A DNA stretch of 64,000 nt from Terriglobales bacterium (GCA_025936825.1 JAICSO010000002.1:310001-374000), one strand, 5' to 3'. Positions 1 through 9,315 are shown, numbered from the stretch's first letter. Translations and numbers: made by a program. Notes: generated by a model not told the origin, from the letters alone.

Positions 1-293
1 TCTACCTGCGTAGCCAATTGTCGGAATCGCACGTCACCATCGAAGTGGAAGATGATGGCATTGGCATGGCATCCGCGCAGTTGCTGGAGCGCCCCGCGCC
101 GCTTGGCCAGGGCGGAATTGGCATGGCCAATGTCGCCGAACGTCTGAAAGTTCTGTACGGGGAGAACGCCCGCATGACGGTTGACAGCCGCGATGGCAAG
201 GGAACCCTCGTGCGGCTTCGCCTCCCTGTGCTCCCCGAGGACAGCGAGCACCCGGCGGTTCTTTACGAAGAGCGCTCCAGCACCCGCCGGTAA
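1..293 (+). CDS. Sensor histidine kinase, C-terminal ATP-binding part (5' truncated by window)
   Basis: Only the last ~97 codons are present. They carry the HATPase_c signature of a two-component sensor kinase: a DDGIGM box binding ATP, the second glycine box GQGGIGMANVAERL, and a closing GTLVRLRLP strand. The ERLKVLYG spelling after the second box resembles LytS/YehU-type kinases, but sensor and dimerisation regions lie outside the window, so the signal cannot be stated. The frame is open from base 3. The stop lies 31 nt inside the 3' end of the convergent bshA gene, so the two C-termini share bases on opposite strands. Confidence 0.85.
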   Translation, partial: YLRSQLSESHVTIEVEDDGIGMASAQLLERPAPLGQGGIGMANVAERLKVLYGENARMTVDSRDGKGTLVRLRLPVLPEDSEHPAVLYEERSSTRR

Positions 294-1429
294 AAAGCTT
301 CATATTGCGGAATGATGCTGTTGGCCGAAAAGTGATCCGCCGCCCATTTGCGGCACGCCCGTCCCATCGCCCGCAGTCGCGCTTCATCGCCTAAAATCTC
401 GATCGCGTACTTTGCCATGCTGTCGACGTCACCGACTTCGGCGAGGAAGCCGGTTGATCCATGCTCAATCACTTCCGGTATTCCGCCGACCCGCGTGGCC
501 ACGGGGACTACCTCGGATGCCATTGCTTCCAGCGCGGCCAAGCCGAAAGATTCCAATTGGCTTGGCAACAACAGAACATCGGCAATTGCCAGCTTTTCTC
601 CAATCTGCTCCTGTTTTCCCAGGAAGATCACATCATGGTGAATGCCTTTTTGCACTGCCAAACGCTCAGCCGGTGATCGCTCCGGTCCATCGCCCATCAA
701 TAGCAGCTTCGAAGGAATCTTCTTCCGCACGCGATCGAAAATTTCGATCACGTCGGTCACGCGCTTCACCGGACGAAAATTCGACACGTGCACGAGGATT
801 CGCTCTCCCTTGGGCGCATACTCCGCCCGATGGTGGGTGAGATCCTTTTCCTTCTCACGGCAATACAACTCGCAATTCACGAAGTTGTAAATGACCTGAA
901 TGTTGTTGGCGATTCCAAACTCGCGACAGGTCCGCTCGCGCAAATAGTTCGAGATGGCGGTCACCCCATCGCTTTGCTCAATGGAAAATCGCGTAACCGG
1001 CAGATAAGAAGGATCCTGTCCGACCAGCGTGATGTCGGTTCCATGCAGTGTGGTGACAAACGGCAAGCGCCGGTGCTTTGGCCCCCATGCCAGCATCTGC
1101 CGAGCAAGGAGTGCGCTCACCGAGTGCGGGATCGCATAATGCACATGAAGCAGGTCGAGATCGTATATCTCCGACACTTCCGCCATCCGCGTGGCCAGCG
1201 CCAGGTCATACGGCGGATACTCGAATAACGGATATCTCGAGACTTCAACTTCGTGATAGTGAATATTGGGTGCCGGGCGGTTCAGCCGGATGGGCTGCGC
1301 ATAAGAAATGAAGTGGACCTCATGCCCGCGTTGCGCGAGTTCCAATCCCAGTTCCGTGGCGACCACACCGCTGCCGCCATACGTGGGATAACAAGTAATT
1401 CCGAGCTTCAGCCTGCGCTCCTCCCCCAT
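263..1429 (-). CDS. bshA: N-acetyl-alpha-D-glucosaminyl L-malate synthase BshA
   Basis: A 388-residue GT-B fold glycosyltransferase (GT4). It would transfer GlcNAc from UDP-GlcNAc to L-malate, the first step of bacillithiol synthesis in the cytoplasm. The N-terminus (LGITCYPTYGGSGVVATELG) is the hallmark of BshA, followed by HVHYAIPHS and, in the donor-binding lobe, VSNFRPVKR and PSQLESFGLAALEAMA, where the EX7E-type motif sits. Length matches the family (about 375-390). No bshB or bshC is seen here; ChbG/HpnK at 2306-3154 is a deacetylase of another family and should not be taken for BshB. Identification rests on family motifs read by eye. Confidence 0.92.
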   Translation of the reverse strand: MGEERRLKLGITCYPTYGGSGVVATELGLELAQRGHEVHFISYAQPIRLNRPAPNIHYHEVEVSRYPLFEYPPYDLALATRMAEVSEIYDLDLLHVHYAIPHSVSALLARQMLAWGPKHRRLPFVTTLHGTDITLVGQDPSYLPVTRFSIEQSDGVTAISNYLRERTCREFGIANNIQVIYNFVNCELYCREKEKDLTHHRAEYAPKGERILVHVSNFRPVKRVTDVIEIFDRVRKKIPSKLLLMGDGPERSPAERLAVQKGIHHDVIFLGKQEQIGEKLAIADVLLLPSQLESFGLAALEAMASEVVPVATRVGGIPEVIEHGSTGFLAEVGDVDSMAKYAIEILGDEARLRAMGRACRKWAADHFSANSIIPQYEAFYRRVLERSS

Positions 1430-1480
1430 GCAGCATTCGATTGCCGTGACTGCTCAGGGATTCAAATTCTAGCGCAAGAA

Positions 1481-2161
1481 CTAGGACTGGTTGCCGTGGG
1501 TGGCAGCCTTGGCGAAGCCTTTGTCCATCTTGTCGAGGTATTCTTGCAGGCGCTTCTGGATCTGTTCTTCGAGGGCGATAAATTCAATTCCCATGCCCAC
1601 CGCCGGATCGCTCGTCTTGACGCGCCCTTTGGTCACGATCTTGTCGGAATCAATCCAGAACGTGATGATGACTTCGGTGCTGACTGATAGTGGTACGAGG
1701 GTCTCCACGTAGCAGCCACGCCCGCCAATATCCGTTGCGTAACACTGCATATGCGCACGCCGGGGATCGTCGAAACTGATTACGATAGGGAACTGCACTC
1801 GATGGCGCAAAAAGCGTCGTTTGTCAGAGCGGCGGGTTAGTTCAGGATTCTCTTGTCCCTTACGCGTGACTTCGTCCCAAGGGACCGACTGGTTCGGCAT
1901 AATGCGCACGCCGGCATCGAATCCTTTTGGCAGAGCCACAGCCTTTACCCACTTGATCTCGAAGCGGGCCTTCTTTTCGCCATACTGTACGCCAAGGATC
2001 TCTCCCATCTTCAGCGGGTGCTGAATGCGGGAAAGCAACGCCCCTTCGCTACTCAAATTCGAAGCGGTGGCGTTTTGGAAAAACGGCTTGCCGTCCGCGT
2101 CCATACCCCAGACGCGCACTGGAAGCTCCGCCGCGACCCGTGGCTGGCCTTTGGGCTCCAT
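1481..2161 (-). CDS. Tandem PilZ-domain protein
   Basis: A 226-residue soluble protein with two PilZ-like halves. The first (about residues 5-95) begins PRVAAELPVRVWG and has NLSSEGALLS, a degenerate form of the D/NxSxxG motif. The second (about 115-215) begins RRFLRHRVQFP with arginines in the RxxxR arrangement and continues DIGGRGCYVET. PilZ domains bind cyclic di-GMP through the RxxxR and D/NxSxxG motifs; only the second half looks close to consensus, so the first may be structural. No output domain is fused. It is transcribed alone, 50 bp upstream of bshA in the same direction. Confidence 0.8.
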   Translation of the reverse strand: MEPKGQPRVAAELPVRVWGMDADGKPFFQNATASNLSSEGALLSRIQHPLKMGEILGVQYGEKKARFEIKWVKAVALPKGFDAGVRIMPNQSVPWDEVTRKGQENPELTRRSDKRRFLRHRVQFPIVISFDDPRRAHMQCYATDIGGRGCYVETLVPLSVSTEVIITFWIDSDKIVTKGRVKTSDPAVGMGIEFIALEEQIQKRLQEYLDKMDKGFAKAATHGNQS

Positions 2162-2305
2162 GCTAGCCGGATCATACCTTTAGAGTTAGGAGCAGTGTTA
2201 CTGTCCAAGGTGAGTGTACTTCCGCGGCAGAACTGTCATAGCTCCGCAGGAGCGGCCTAACTTAGCCCAGGACGGCAGTCCTGGTAGGGACTACAACTCC
2301 CCACA
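2162..2305. other. Intergenic stretch with AGCTCCGCAGGAGC hairpin
   Basis: Contains AGCTCCGCAGGAGCG (near 2240-2254), a short self-complementary motif that recurs at about 36462, 36724 and (inverted) 59026 with variations. It is followed by a second short hairpin around 2268-2285 (CCAGGACGGCAGTCCTGG). The pair resembles the two-hairpin intergenic repeat described in the findings. No gene seen. Confidence 0.5.
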
Positions 2306-3154
2306 CTACAACTCCCTATACGAAATCAACTCCACCTGTTCTCGCCGCAACACTTCTTTGCTCGCGTCCGACATCAAAATCGCCAACTCTTTCTCTCGCG
2401 ATTCTCGCAATCGCGTCCTTACCGCGTCTAATTCTTGATCGTTGTATCCGGGATGGCTGACAAATTCCCATGTTCCCTCCGGTAATCTCTCGATCAACTC
2501 TCGAAATGCTTTTTCGTTCAACCCGCCAGTTGCTGCAACTCCGATACACCCATCCGGCGTAGCAATCCCCGCGTCCTCCAATTCACGCCGAAAATTCCGA
2601 CGGAAATTGCTCATCATTCGCAGCTGAAATTGCCGCTTCCATCTCGCAAACTTCGCGAACACTAGTGGCTCGAAAGGATTTCGGATCGCTCTCACCCCGC
2701 AGTTCTTCGCTGCGCGCAACATCCCCCGCAGTACCACCGGAAACATGTGCGTGTGTTTGTGAGAATCGAGATGCGATACCGCAACTCCCGCGGACCGCAG
2801 CTTTTGAATCTGCGCTGTGATCTCCGCTTCGATCTGACTCTCATCTAATCTGCCCGACGCCGCCATCGCCGCGAAGTTCATAAGGCTGACGCGAAACTGA
2901 GCCGGAGATCCAGGGGCTACGAGTGACGAAACTTGCGCGGCGTCGGCAGTTGGCTCGCCGTCTACCAGCACCACATGACATCCCACGCTCAGGTGGGGCA
3001 GATCCTTCGACAGGGTTGCCGCTTCAGTGAATCGTTTGCTGCCAGCCATCAGTGTCGTGGAGGTTACGATCCCGCTCTGATGGCTCTGCACAATCCCGCG
3101 GTTCACACCGGCAGTTAACCCGAAATCGTCGGCATTCACGATGAGCCGCCGCAC
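2306..3154 (-). CDS. ChbG/HpnK (YdjC-type) carbohydrate deacetylase
   Basis: A 282-residue member of the YdjC/ChbG/HpnK family of metal-dependent deacetylases that remove N-acetyl groups from sugars. The opening LIVNADDFGLTAGVNRGI carries the conserved Asp pair, and LDSHKHTHMFP in mid-protein supplies metal-binding histidines. The start is a GTG whose first base is the last base of the upstream TAG stop (TAGTG), so it is probably translationally coupled to the dehydratase gene. Family members act on chitin oligosaccharides or in hopanoid side-chain processing; the substrate here cannot be told, and no hopanoid genes are nearby. Pairing with a sugar-acid dehydratase suggests a sugar catabolic role (inference). 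Confidence 0.82.
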   Translation of the reverse strand: MRRLIVNADDFGLTAGVNRGIVQSHQSGIVTSTTLMAGSKRFTEAATLSKDLPHLSVGCHVVLVDGEPTADAAQVSSLVAPGSPAQFRVSLMNFAAMAASGRLDESQIEAEITAQIQKLRSAGVAVSHLDSHKHTHMFPVVLRGMLRAAKNCGVRAIRNPFEPLVFAKFARWKRQFQLRMMSNFRRNFRRELEDAGIATPDGCIGVAATGGLNEKAFRELIERLPEGTWEFVSHPGYNDQELDAVRTRLRESREKELAILMSDASKEVLRREQVELISYREL

Positions 3155-5217
3155 TAGTGTGCCTGCTCCGGCGGGATCGCCTTAGGGTCGAGTTGCAAAG
3201 TTTGCGCCCGATGACGATCTGGCTCTTCCTGACGACTGATGTCTGATGGCTGGCGGCCAGTTCCCAGCGCCTTCTTTCCTGCCCCAATGACTTCGAGAAT
3301 CGCCTCGGGATCGTACACTGCTCCTCCCCACGGGCCTCCGCTCACGTCTTGCAACGCCGCCCAGATTCGCGTGTCATTGGGCAGGGAAGGATCAGGCGCC
3401 AAATCTGGTCGTGGCCGGCGTTCACTCAAAATGCGATCACCTTGTTCGATACTTACCGCGGTGCCGCTTTCGCCGACTAGATTCACCGATCCCTCCAGCG
3501 TCTGCCGATTGATCGCGATCTCGATTACGTCACCGTCGCGAAGTTTTCCAATCGGTCCACCCGCCAGCGCCTCGGGAGAAATGTGTCCAATACAAGCGCC
3601 CGTTGACACGCCACTGAATCGTGCATCCGTAATCAGCGCCACATTTTTTCCGAACGGCAAATATCGCAGTGCGCCGGTGAGTTGAAACGTCTCTTCCATG
3701 CCCGAGCCCATGGGCCCGCGCCCTGCCAGCACAATCACGTCGCCTGCAGAAATCTTTCCCGACTTGATCGCGGCAATCGCGTCTGGTTCACTCAAGAAAA
3801 CTTTGGCCGGTCCTGTGATTCGATACACTCCATCCGATCCCACGACGGTCGGATCGATCGCTGTGCTCTTGATGACCGATCCTTCAGGCGCAAGGTTTCC
3901 ATGAGGGAAGCAGACGGTGGATGTCATCCCGCGCTGCTTGGCCGCATCTGGGATGAGGATCACGTCGTCGGGATTCACCCCGTCCTTTTCAGTCAGGCGC
4001 GCGCGCAGCACTTTCCGCCGCTCCGATTCCTCCCAGGCGTTTAGCCTTTCATCCAGACTCATACCGTCCGCCGTAAGTACGGATGTATTCAGCAGTCCCG
4101 CGCGCCGCAGATGCAGCATGACCTCCGGTACCGCTCCCGCCTGGAACACTTGCACCGTGGGATGATTGCGCGGCCCATTTGGCAGAACGTCCACCAGTCG
4201 CGGCACTCTCCGATTCACGTGCGCCCAATCCGCGGCCGTGGGCCGCTTCAGCCCAGCCGCATGCGCGATTGCCGGCAAATGCAGAATAAGATTTGTGGAT
4301 CCGCCAAACGCCGCATGGACCACCAAAGCGTTCTCGATGGCAGCATCCGACAAAATGTCGGAAACCGATATGCCGCGAGTTTCCAAATCCATTAGCGCTC
4401 GCGCCGAACGGCGCGCCATGTCTGTCCAGATCGGATGCCCCGAAGGCGCCAGCGCGGAGTGACCGATCGACAGCCCCACCGCTTCGCCAACAACTTGCGA
4501 CGTTGCCGCCGTGCCGAGGAATTGACATCCTCCGCCCGGGGTCGCACAGGCGCGGCATCCAATCTCGGACGCCTCGGCCACTGAGATCAGCCCGTGAGCG
4601 AATCGCGCGCCAATCGTCTGCGATCGCCCTGCATCTTCGCCCTGCTCCGGCATCAGCGTCACGCCGCCCGGAACCAGCACACACGGCAACTTGCCGCTTC
4701 CGGCGAGTGCCATCATCATTGCGGGCAGGCCCTTGTCGCATGTGGCGACTCCAAGCACTCCGCGGCGCGTCGGTAGCGAGCGAATCAGTCGCCTGAAAAC
4801 TGTAGCCGCGTCGTTGCGGTATGGCAGGCTGTCGAACATCGCCGTCGTGCCTTGCGAGCGGCCATCGCACGGATCGCTGCACGCCGCCGCAAACGGAATC
4901 GCCCCTGCTGCCTTGAACACCCGCGCAGCCGCTTCCAGGAGCAGCCCAATCTCCCAGTGCCCCGTGTGATATCCCAGCGCGATCGGCGTGCCGTCGCGAT
5001 CGCGAATGCCTCCATGGGTCGACAGCATCAGGAATTCTTTTCCGCCGAGTTCCGACGCCTTCCACCCCATGCCTGCGTTCTGGCTCCAGCCAAACAGGTT
5101 GCCGGACGGCTGCTTCACCAGCATCTCCGGCGTCAGCGGCAGGGAACCGGTTGGCCCAACGGCGCGGCTGCGCACGTCAAGCAATTCGGCATTATCGGAA
5201 TCGAAGGGATTGTTCAC
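3154..5217 (-). CDS. IlvD/Edd-family dehydratase, YjhG/YagF (D-xylonate dehydratase) type
   Basis: A 687-residue dehydratase of the IlvD/Edd superfamily, which removes water from sugar acids or dihydroxy acids using an Fe-S cluster. The segments [33 protein letters not shown] and ACSDPCDGR resemble E. coli YjhG/YagF more than IlvD. Cysteines in SDPCDGR, VATCDKG and [11 protein letters not shown] are candidate cluster ligands. The usual YjhG length is about 655, so there is a C-terminal extension of about 30 polar residues. Predicted product of D-xylonate dehydration is 2-dehydro-3-deoxy-D-pentonate. It overlaps the deacetylase gene by one base, suggesting an operon. Confidence 0.85.
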   Translation of the reverse strand: MNNPFDSDNAELLDVRSRAVGPTGSLPLTPEMLVKQPSGNLFGWSQNAGMGWKASELGGKEFLMLSTHGGIRDRDGTPIALGYHTGHWEIGLLLEAAARVFKAAGAIPFAAACSDPCDGRSQGTTAMFDSLPYRNDAATVFRRLIRSLPTRRGVLGVATCDKGLPAMMMALAGSGKLPCVLVPGGVTLMPEQGEDAGRSQTIGARFAHGLISVAEASEIGCRACATPGGGCQFLGTAATSQVVGEAVGLSIGHSALAPSGHPIWTDMARRSARALMDLETRGISVSDILSDAAIENALVVHAAFGGSTNLILHLPAIAHAAGLKRPTAADWAHVNRRVPRLVDVLPNGPRNHPTVQVFQAGAVPEVMLHLRRAGLLNTSVLTADGMSLDERLNAWEESERRKVLRARLTEKDGVNPDDVILIPDAAKQRGMTSTVCFPHGNLAPEGSVIKSTAIDPTVVGSDGVYRITGPAKVFLSEPDAIAAIKSGKISAGDVIVLAGRGPMGSGMEETFQLTGALRYLPFGKNVALITDARFSGVSTGACIGHISPEALAGGPIGKLRDGDVIEIAINRQTLEGSVNLVGESGTAVSIEQGDRILSERRPRPDLAPDPSLPNDTRIWAALQDVSGGPWGGAVYDPEAILEVIGAGKKALGTGRQPSDISRQEEPDRHRAQTLQLDPKAIPPEQAH

Positions 5218-5269
5218 GAAGCATCAAGGATAGCAGCCGCGTAGTTTAGAATCAGGGAGTCCCTTCATT

Positions 5270-5346
5270 GGGCGGTTAGCTCAGCTGGTTAGAGCGCCTG
5301 CCTTACAAGCAGGAGGTCGCAGGTTCGAGTCCTGCACTGCCCACCA
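5270..5346 (+). tRNA. tRNA-Val (anticodon UAC)
   Basis: A full cloverleaf can be drawn. The acceptor stem GGGCGGT pairs with ACTGCCC (one G-U). The D arm has TTAGCTCAGCTGG, the anticodon stem CCTGC/GCAGG encloses the loop CTTACAA with anticodon TAC, and the T arm has GGTTCGAGTCC. The discriminator is A and the CCA end is encoded. It is the only feature between the dehydratase gene and the VOC gene. Confidence 0.97.
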
Positions 5347-5355
5347 GGATCTCCC

Positions 5356-5730
5356 TTAGGACTTCGGACTCTCCGTTATGTGCCAAAGAACGCCTGTAGG
5401 GTCGCTAAGGTAGAGCACCCGGATTCCCCACGGCTGCATTGCAGGCGCCTTGCACATGATCCCCGGATATTTTCTTGTGAACTCTCTTTGCTGGATGTAC
5501 TCCCACCACGCGTCCACATCTTCGACACCGAGGCTCATCATGAAATTTCCGGCATGTTCGGCCACGTAGAACTTCTGCAGCAGAAATCGAAAGGATCCCA
5601 TCTGCAACTCCGCGATCTCATCGTTGCTCCAGTTGATCGTGAATCCGAGATCAGAATAGAACTCTTTGGACAGCGCGGGGTCGCGTGCCGGGACAAACGC
5701 CTTTAGATCGGTTACGCCGCTTGGATGCAT
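5356..5730 (-). CDS. VOC-family (glyoxalase/bleomycin-resistance fold) protein
   Basis: A 124-residue single-module vicinal oxygen chelate protein. It shows the beta-alpha-beta-beta-beta pattern, with KAFVPARDPALSKEFYSDLGF at the N-terminus and RVLYLSDPTGVLWHITE at the C-terminus, where the family usually places a metal ligand (here H or E in WHITE). Proteins of this kind may be metalloenzymes, antibiotic-binding proteins or neither; the sequence alone does not decide. It ends 9 bp from the tRNA-Val gene on the other strand. Other VOC proteins lie at 51350-51739 and 60260-61183 but are not close copies. Confidence 0.75.
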   Translation of the reverse strand: MHPSGVTDLKAFVPARDPALSKEFYSDLGFTINWSNDEIAELQMGSFRFLLQKFYVAEHAGNFMMSLGVEDVDAWWEYIQQREFTRKYPGIMCKAPAMQPWGIRVLYLSDPTGVLWHITESPKS

Positions 5731-5868
5731 TGTTCTCCTGTAGTGAGTGTCCAGTGGTTTGCGTAGCAGAATGTTTCTTAGGATCAGAATCAGTGTACGT
5801 GATGACGTCTTAACATGGTGCAGTCGCCCTACAACACCCGTATCATATTCGGAACGAAGGATGGTTCG

Positions 5869-6243
5869 ATGGGCATTGCATATTTGGTAGTCGCAATTGT
5901 GCTCGCCGCGATGGTCTTATTCTCCGGCGCAGGAAAGCTTCGCAACGATGCGCACATAATCAAGGTGATCCACGAAACTGTGGGGGTGCCGATGAAATAC
6001 TTCCCGCTTTTGGCAGCTTGTGAAATCGCCGGCGCAGTTGGCCTGGTGCTGGGAATCTGGTGGCCCATCCTTGGAAGTGCGGCGGCGACAGGGCTCGTAA
6101 TCTACTTTGTAGGCGCCGTTGTGTCGCATGTGCGAGTAAATGACTTGAAGGGGATTGGACCGGCGGCCATGCTCTTGACCATGTCCGCAGCCGCTCTGAT
6201 CTTGCGGGTGCTCGCCCACCATATCTTTTCACCCGCGCTGTAG
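5869..6243 (+). CDS. DoxX-like small integral membrane protein
   Basis: A 124-residue protein with four predicted membrane helices: residues about 2-20 (AYLVVAIVLAAMVLFSGAGK), 43-62, 67-87 and 97-117. The FSGAGKLR motif after helix 1 and the overall layout fit the DoxX-like family. Members have been linked to redox or thiol stress, but no function can be assigned here. The start at 5869 is preferred over the upstream in-frame 5815 because GAAGGA sits about 7 nt before it and the helix begins at once. The oxidoreductase gene follows 27 bp downstream on the same strand. Confidence 0.7.
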   Translation: MGIAYLVVAIVLAAMVLFSGAGKLRNDAHIIKVIHETVGVPMKYFPLLAACEIAGAVGLVLGIWWPILGSAAATGLVIYFVGAVVSHVRVNDLKGIGPAAMLLTMSAAALILRVLAHHIFSPAL

Positions 6244-6270
6244 GTATTCTCGATCTCTTTCTCATTGCCT

Positions 6271-7374
6271 ATGCCTAGATTCCTGCACTTTTTTGCCCCG
6301 GCGCTGTTCGCGATTCTCTCTTACAACTCCGTCTTCGCACAGTCCGAATCCAAGCCTTTTCGCGTTGCCATCGCAGGCCTCACTCACGGCGACGTTGCCG
6401 GCTTTCTTTCTTCCGCTGCCAAGCGTAGCGACATTCAGATTGTCGGCATCGCCGAGCCCGACCAGCAGCTGGCCCACCGCTACGCCGATGAGTACAAGCT
6501 CGACTCGCATCTGCTCTACACCGATCTCGACCAGATGCTCGCCGCTATGAAGCCGCAAGCGGTTCTCGCGTACACCGATACGCGCGAACATCGCCGCGTA
6601 GTAGAAATTGCCGCTCGCCACCACATTCCCGTGATGATGGAGAAGCCGCTCGCCGTTTCTGTTGACGACGCTCTTGCGATCAAGCGTGCCGCCGACGCGG
6701 CGCACATTCCTGTCCTGGTGAATTACGAGACCACCTGGTATCCGAGCAACGCCGCCGTCTACAAGCTTGTTCAGGACGGCACTCTCGGAGACATCCGCAA
6801 AGTTGTGATTCACGACGGCCACAACGGCCCCAAAGAAATTGGCGTCCCACCCGAATTCCTCGATTGGCTCACCGACCCGGCCCGCAATGGCGCGGGCGCA
6901 CTCTTCGACTTCGGCTGTTACGGCGCCGATCTCATGACGTGGCTCATGCATGGTGAAGCCCCGACCACTGTCACCGCGGTCCTTCAGACGATTAAGCCCC
7001 AAATCTATTCCCGTGTGGACGACGAAGCCACGGTCATTCTGACTTATCCAAAAGCTCAAGCCATCCTGCAGGCGTCGTGGAATTGGCCATTCGGCCGGAA
7101 AGACATGGAAGTCTACGGAGAGACTGGGCAAGCGATTACAGTTAGCCGCGACGGCGTCCGCGTTCGCCGCAAGGATGAGAAGGAGGAGCACTCGCAGACC
7201 GCGCCTGCGCTGCCGCCGCCGTATGATGATTCGATCTCTTACCTGATCGCGGTAGTCTCCGGCAAAATCCAGCCCTCGGGGCTTTCGGCTCTCGATACCA
7301 ACATCACGGTCGTTCGCATTCTCGACGCGGGTCGCGAGTCCGCGAAATCAGGCAAAACAATCACGCTCCACTAG
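6271..7374 (+). CDS. Secreted Gfo/Idh/MocA-family oxidoreductase
   Basis: A 367-residue NAD(P)-dependent sugar oxidoreductase of the Gfo/Idh/MocA family. It has an N-terminal signal peptide (about residues 1-24, ending SVFAQS), then the dinucleotide-binding half with RVAIAGLTHGDVAGF, in which the usual GxGxxG is reduced to GLTHGD. The EKPLAVS motif near residue 127 carries the catalytic-region lysine of the family. The C-terminal half forms the substrate domain. Exported members suggest a periplasmic reaction on sugars with tightly bound cofactor, as in glucose-fructose oxidoreductase (family knowledge; export inferred). ATG 6271 is chosen over TTG 6265, two codons upstream. Confidence 0.8.
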   Translation: MPRFLHFFAPALFAILSYNSVFAQSESKPFRVAIAGLTHGDVAGFLSSAAKRSDIQIVGIAEPDQQLAHRYADEYKLDSHLLYTDLDQMLAAMKPQAVLAYTDTREHRRVVEIAARHHIPVMMEKPLAVSVDDALAIKRAADAAHIPVLVNYETTWYPSNAAVYKLVQDGTLGDIRKVVIHDGHNGPKEIGVPPEFLDWLTDPARNGAGALFDFGCYGADLMTWLMHGEAPTTVTAVLQTIKPQIYSRVDDEATVILTYPKAQAILQASWNWPFGRKDMEVYGETGQAITVSRDGVRVRRKDEKEEHSQTAPALPPPYDDSISYLIAVVSGKIQPSGLSALDTNITVVRILDAGRESAKSGKTITLH

Positions 7375-7442
7375 GCCCAAAACAGCACCACATCCCGAGA
7401 GGTTCGGAAGGTGGGTTTTGAATCAACGGACGCAGCCGCGCC

Positions 7443-9032
7443 TTATTTCGTTCCACCCGCGTTGGACTTCTCTCTGGTCTCCACCAGCTTCTGCGTGAGA
7501 TCCAGGCGCGTCTTCCATGGATCAGGTTCGGCAATAGGTCCGCCGGATTGAATGATCAAAATGTCATCCATCTTTGAATACTGCGGCCACTTCGGAAGTC
7601 CTGCCCCGTTTGGATTTCCGGTCTTCGCAAAATTCGCCCAGTATTCATTGGTTTTCTGGGCAATGGATTCATCCTCATCCGTGAGCTGCACGCCATACTT
7701 TGCTTTCACGGAGTCGAAGACAAACGGAATTTCCGTCGCATGCGGCGCACCCGGCCACTGCGAGCGCATTGACCCCGCTACGTACGCAAAGCGGAACTCC
7801 CACACTGGTACGCCTTGCGACGAGAGCGTCTGCGCCACGAAGCGCGCCGGTTCGATCATGAACTGATCGGCCGCCACCTTCATGCCCAGCATCATGAAAC
7901 TCTTGGAGCCAGCGGCGTCATAAGCGTTCTTGGCCGCATCGGTGTTGGCGCCGAAAGGCGCAAACAGTTCCTCCTGCGTACGCGCCCGTGTAAAGCCAAT
8001 ATCCATGCTGTTCGCACCCACGATCATTGGCAGATGTTGATACTTGCCTTCTTTGTAGAGATTCTCCACCGTGTCGGTGACAATCTTGCCGTCGATTATC
8101 GGCCCCGGATACGTGCTTGCCGCTGGTCCCATGCTGGCCATGTTCAAGCCATCTACGACGGTCTCGGCCGGCAAAGCCCGCAATTTCTTCAGCGCTTCTG
8201 CATCTTCGCCGGTGATCCCATTCTTTTTGGCAAACGCCATGCCGATCTCTTCTGCCGATGGGCGCCCGTCTCTGCCTTCATGCAGTCCGGTGCCGCTGAG
8301 CAGGTTGCGTCCGCCGCCCGACTCAACCACCGCGCGTTGGAACAATCCAACCGACAGGGGGGAAGTCATCAGCATGTGGACTGATCCGCCACCCGCAGAT
8401 TCTCCAAAGACCGTAACCTGGTGCGGGTCTCCTCCGAACGCCGCGATATTGCGTTTCACCCATTTCATCGCGGCAATCTGGTCCATGTAGCCGTAATTGC
8501 CAAGCAAGCCGTCTTTGCTTTCTTTTGTCAGCGCCGGATGGGCAAAAAATCCAAATCGGCCAACGCGATAGTTGAAGCTCACAAACGCGATTCCGCGTTT
8601 CGCGAATTGGCTGCCGTCATAGATCGCCGGAGAGCTGCCGCCATTGACGAATCCGCCGCCGTAAATCCACACCAGCACCGGCAACTTGCTCGTGTGGTGT
8701 TCGGGCAGCCAAACGTTCAGCACCAGGCAATCTTCCGCAGGAGTTGTGCCCAAGGGGGCAGCGTCGCTGGGGAAGGGCAGTTGCATGCAGTCGTGTCCGT
8801 ATGCGGTCGCTTCGCGCACTCCGGACCACTTGGCTGCTGGTTGCGGTGGACGCCAGCGCAAGTCGCCAACCGGCGGCGCAGCATAAGGAATTCCTTTGAA
8901 TGAAATCACTCCGTCCGCAACCGCTCCCTTCAGTTTTCCGGTATCGATTGTGACCGTCTCTTGTGCGGCTACGAAACTGCAGAGTAATAAGAGTTGAGAA
9001 GCGATGACTGCAGCAATAAGCGGCTTACGCAT
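7443..9032 (-). CDS. Secreted type-B carboxylesterase
   Basis: A 529-residue alpha/beta hydrolase of the carboxylesterase/cholinesterase family (CE10-like). A signal peptide (about residues 1-23, ending VAAQ) directs export. Family landmarks are FKGIPYAAPPVGDLRW near the start, EDCLVLNVWLPE, the oxyanion loop YGGGFVNGGS, and the nucleophile elbow FGESAGGGS near residue 220. The acid is probably within the GANSMDIGF region, and the histidine in WPGAPHATEIPFVF near residue 445. It hydrolyses carboxylic esters; the substrate is unknown. It is a single gene with an SD-like AGGAGG just upstream on the minus strand (near 9040). Confidence 0.9.
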   Translation of the reverse strand: MRKPLIAAVIASQLLLLCSFVAAQETVTIDTGKLKGAVADGVISFKGIPYAAPPVGDLRWRPPQPAAKWSGVREATAYGHDCMQLPFPSDAAPLGTTPAEDCLVLNVWLPEHHTSKLPVLVWIYGGGFVNGGSSPAIYDGSQFAKRGIAFVSFNYRVGRFGFFAHPALTKESKDGLLGNYGYMDQIAAMKWVKRNIAAFGGDPHQVTVFGESAGGGSVHMLMTSPLSVGLFQRAVVESGGGRNLLSGTGLHEGRDGRPSAEEIGMAFAKKNGITGEDAEALKKLRALPAETVVDGLNMASMGPAASTYPGPIIDGKIVTDTVENLYKEGKYQHLPMIVGANSMDIGFTRARTQEELFAPFGANTDAAKNAYDAAGSKSFMMLGMKVAADQFMIEPARFVAQTLSSQGVPVWEFRFAYVAGSMRSQWPGAPHATEIPFVFDSVKAKYGVQLTDEDESIAQKTNEYWANFAKTGNPNGAGLPKWPQYSKMDDILIIQSGGPIAEPDPWKTRLDLTQKLVETREKSNAGGTK

Positions 9033-9145
9033 TTGTTCCTCCTGGGCTCGAACGTTGCTCTACGTGGCCCACCCACATCAGCACGCAGAACGCGTTCAGT
9101 ATACGGAACAATGCCTCGCATCGCTTTCCGCGTCTATAGCAGATC

Positions 9146-9315
9146 TCACTGATAGCTGCTGCTGCAAGGCAAATAGGGCGTCGCCGCGCCAGAATCGAAC
9201 TGGTTGATGACCGACTCCTGCTTCAACACGAAGCTGCCGTTCTGGTTGACGTAGTATTTTCAGTCGTAAAGACCTACGCCGTATCCCAGGCTCTTTAAGA
9301 GACCTCCAGAAGGAT
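9146..9315 (-). pseudogene. Probable decayed gene fragment
   Basis: Within the ~500-bp gap between the esterase and rbsK, one minus-strand frame shows strongly coding-like codon choice (third positions almost all G or C) over about 50 codons. It reads SLGYGVGLYD, then a TGA, then KYYVNQNGSFVLKQESVINQ and DSGAATPYLP, ending at a TGA at 9146-9148. The internal TGA could be a mutated Trp codon. No start or family can be identified. A longer open frame in the same place (9096-9437) has poor composition and is not supported. The call depends on codon pattern and reading alone. Confidence 0.4.

Noticed and set aside
4049-5065. 338-residue minus-strand frame inside the dehydratase gene
   Set aside because: Same strand, wrong frame; Arg/Gly-rich shadow of the YjhG-type gene, which has the clear motifs.
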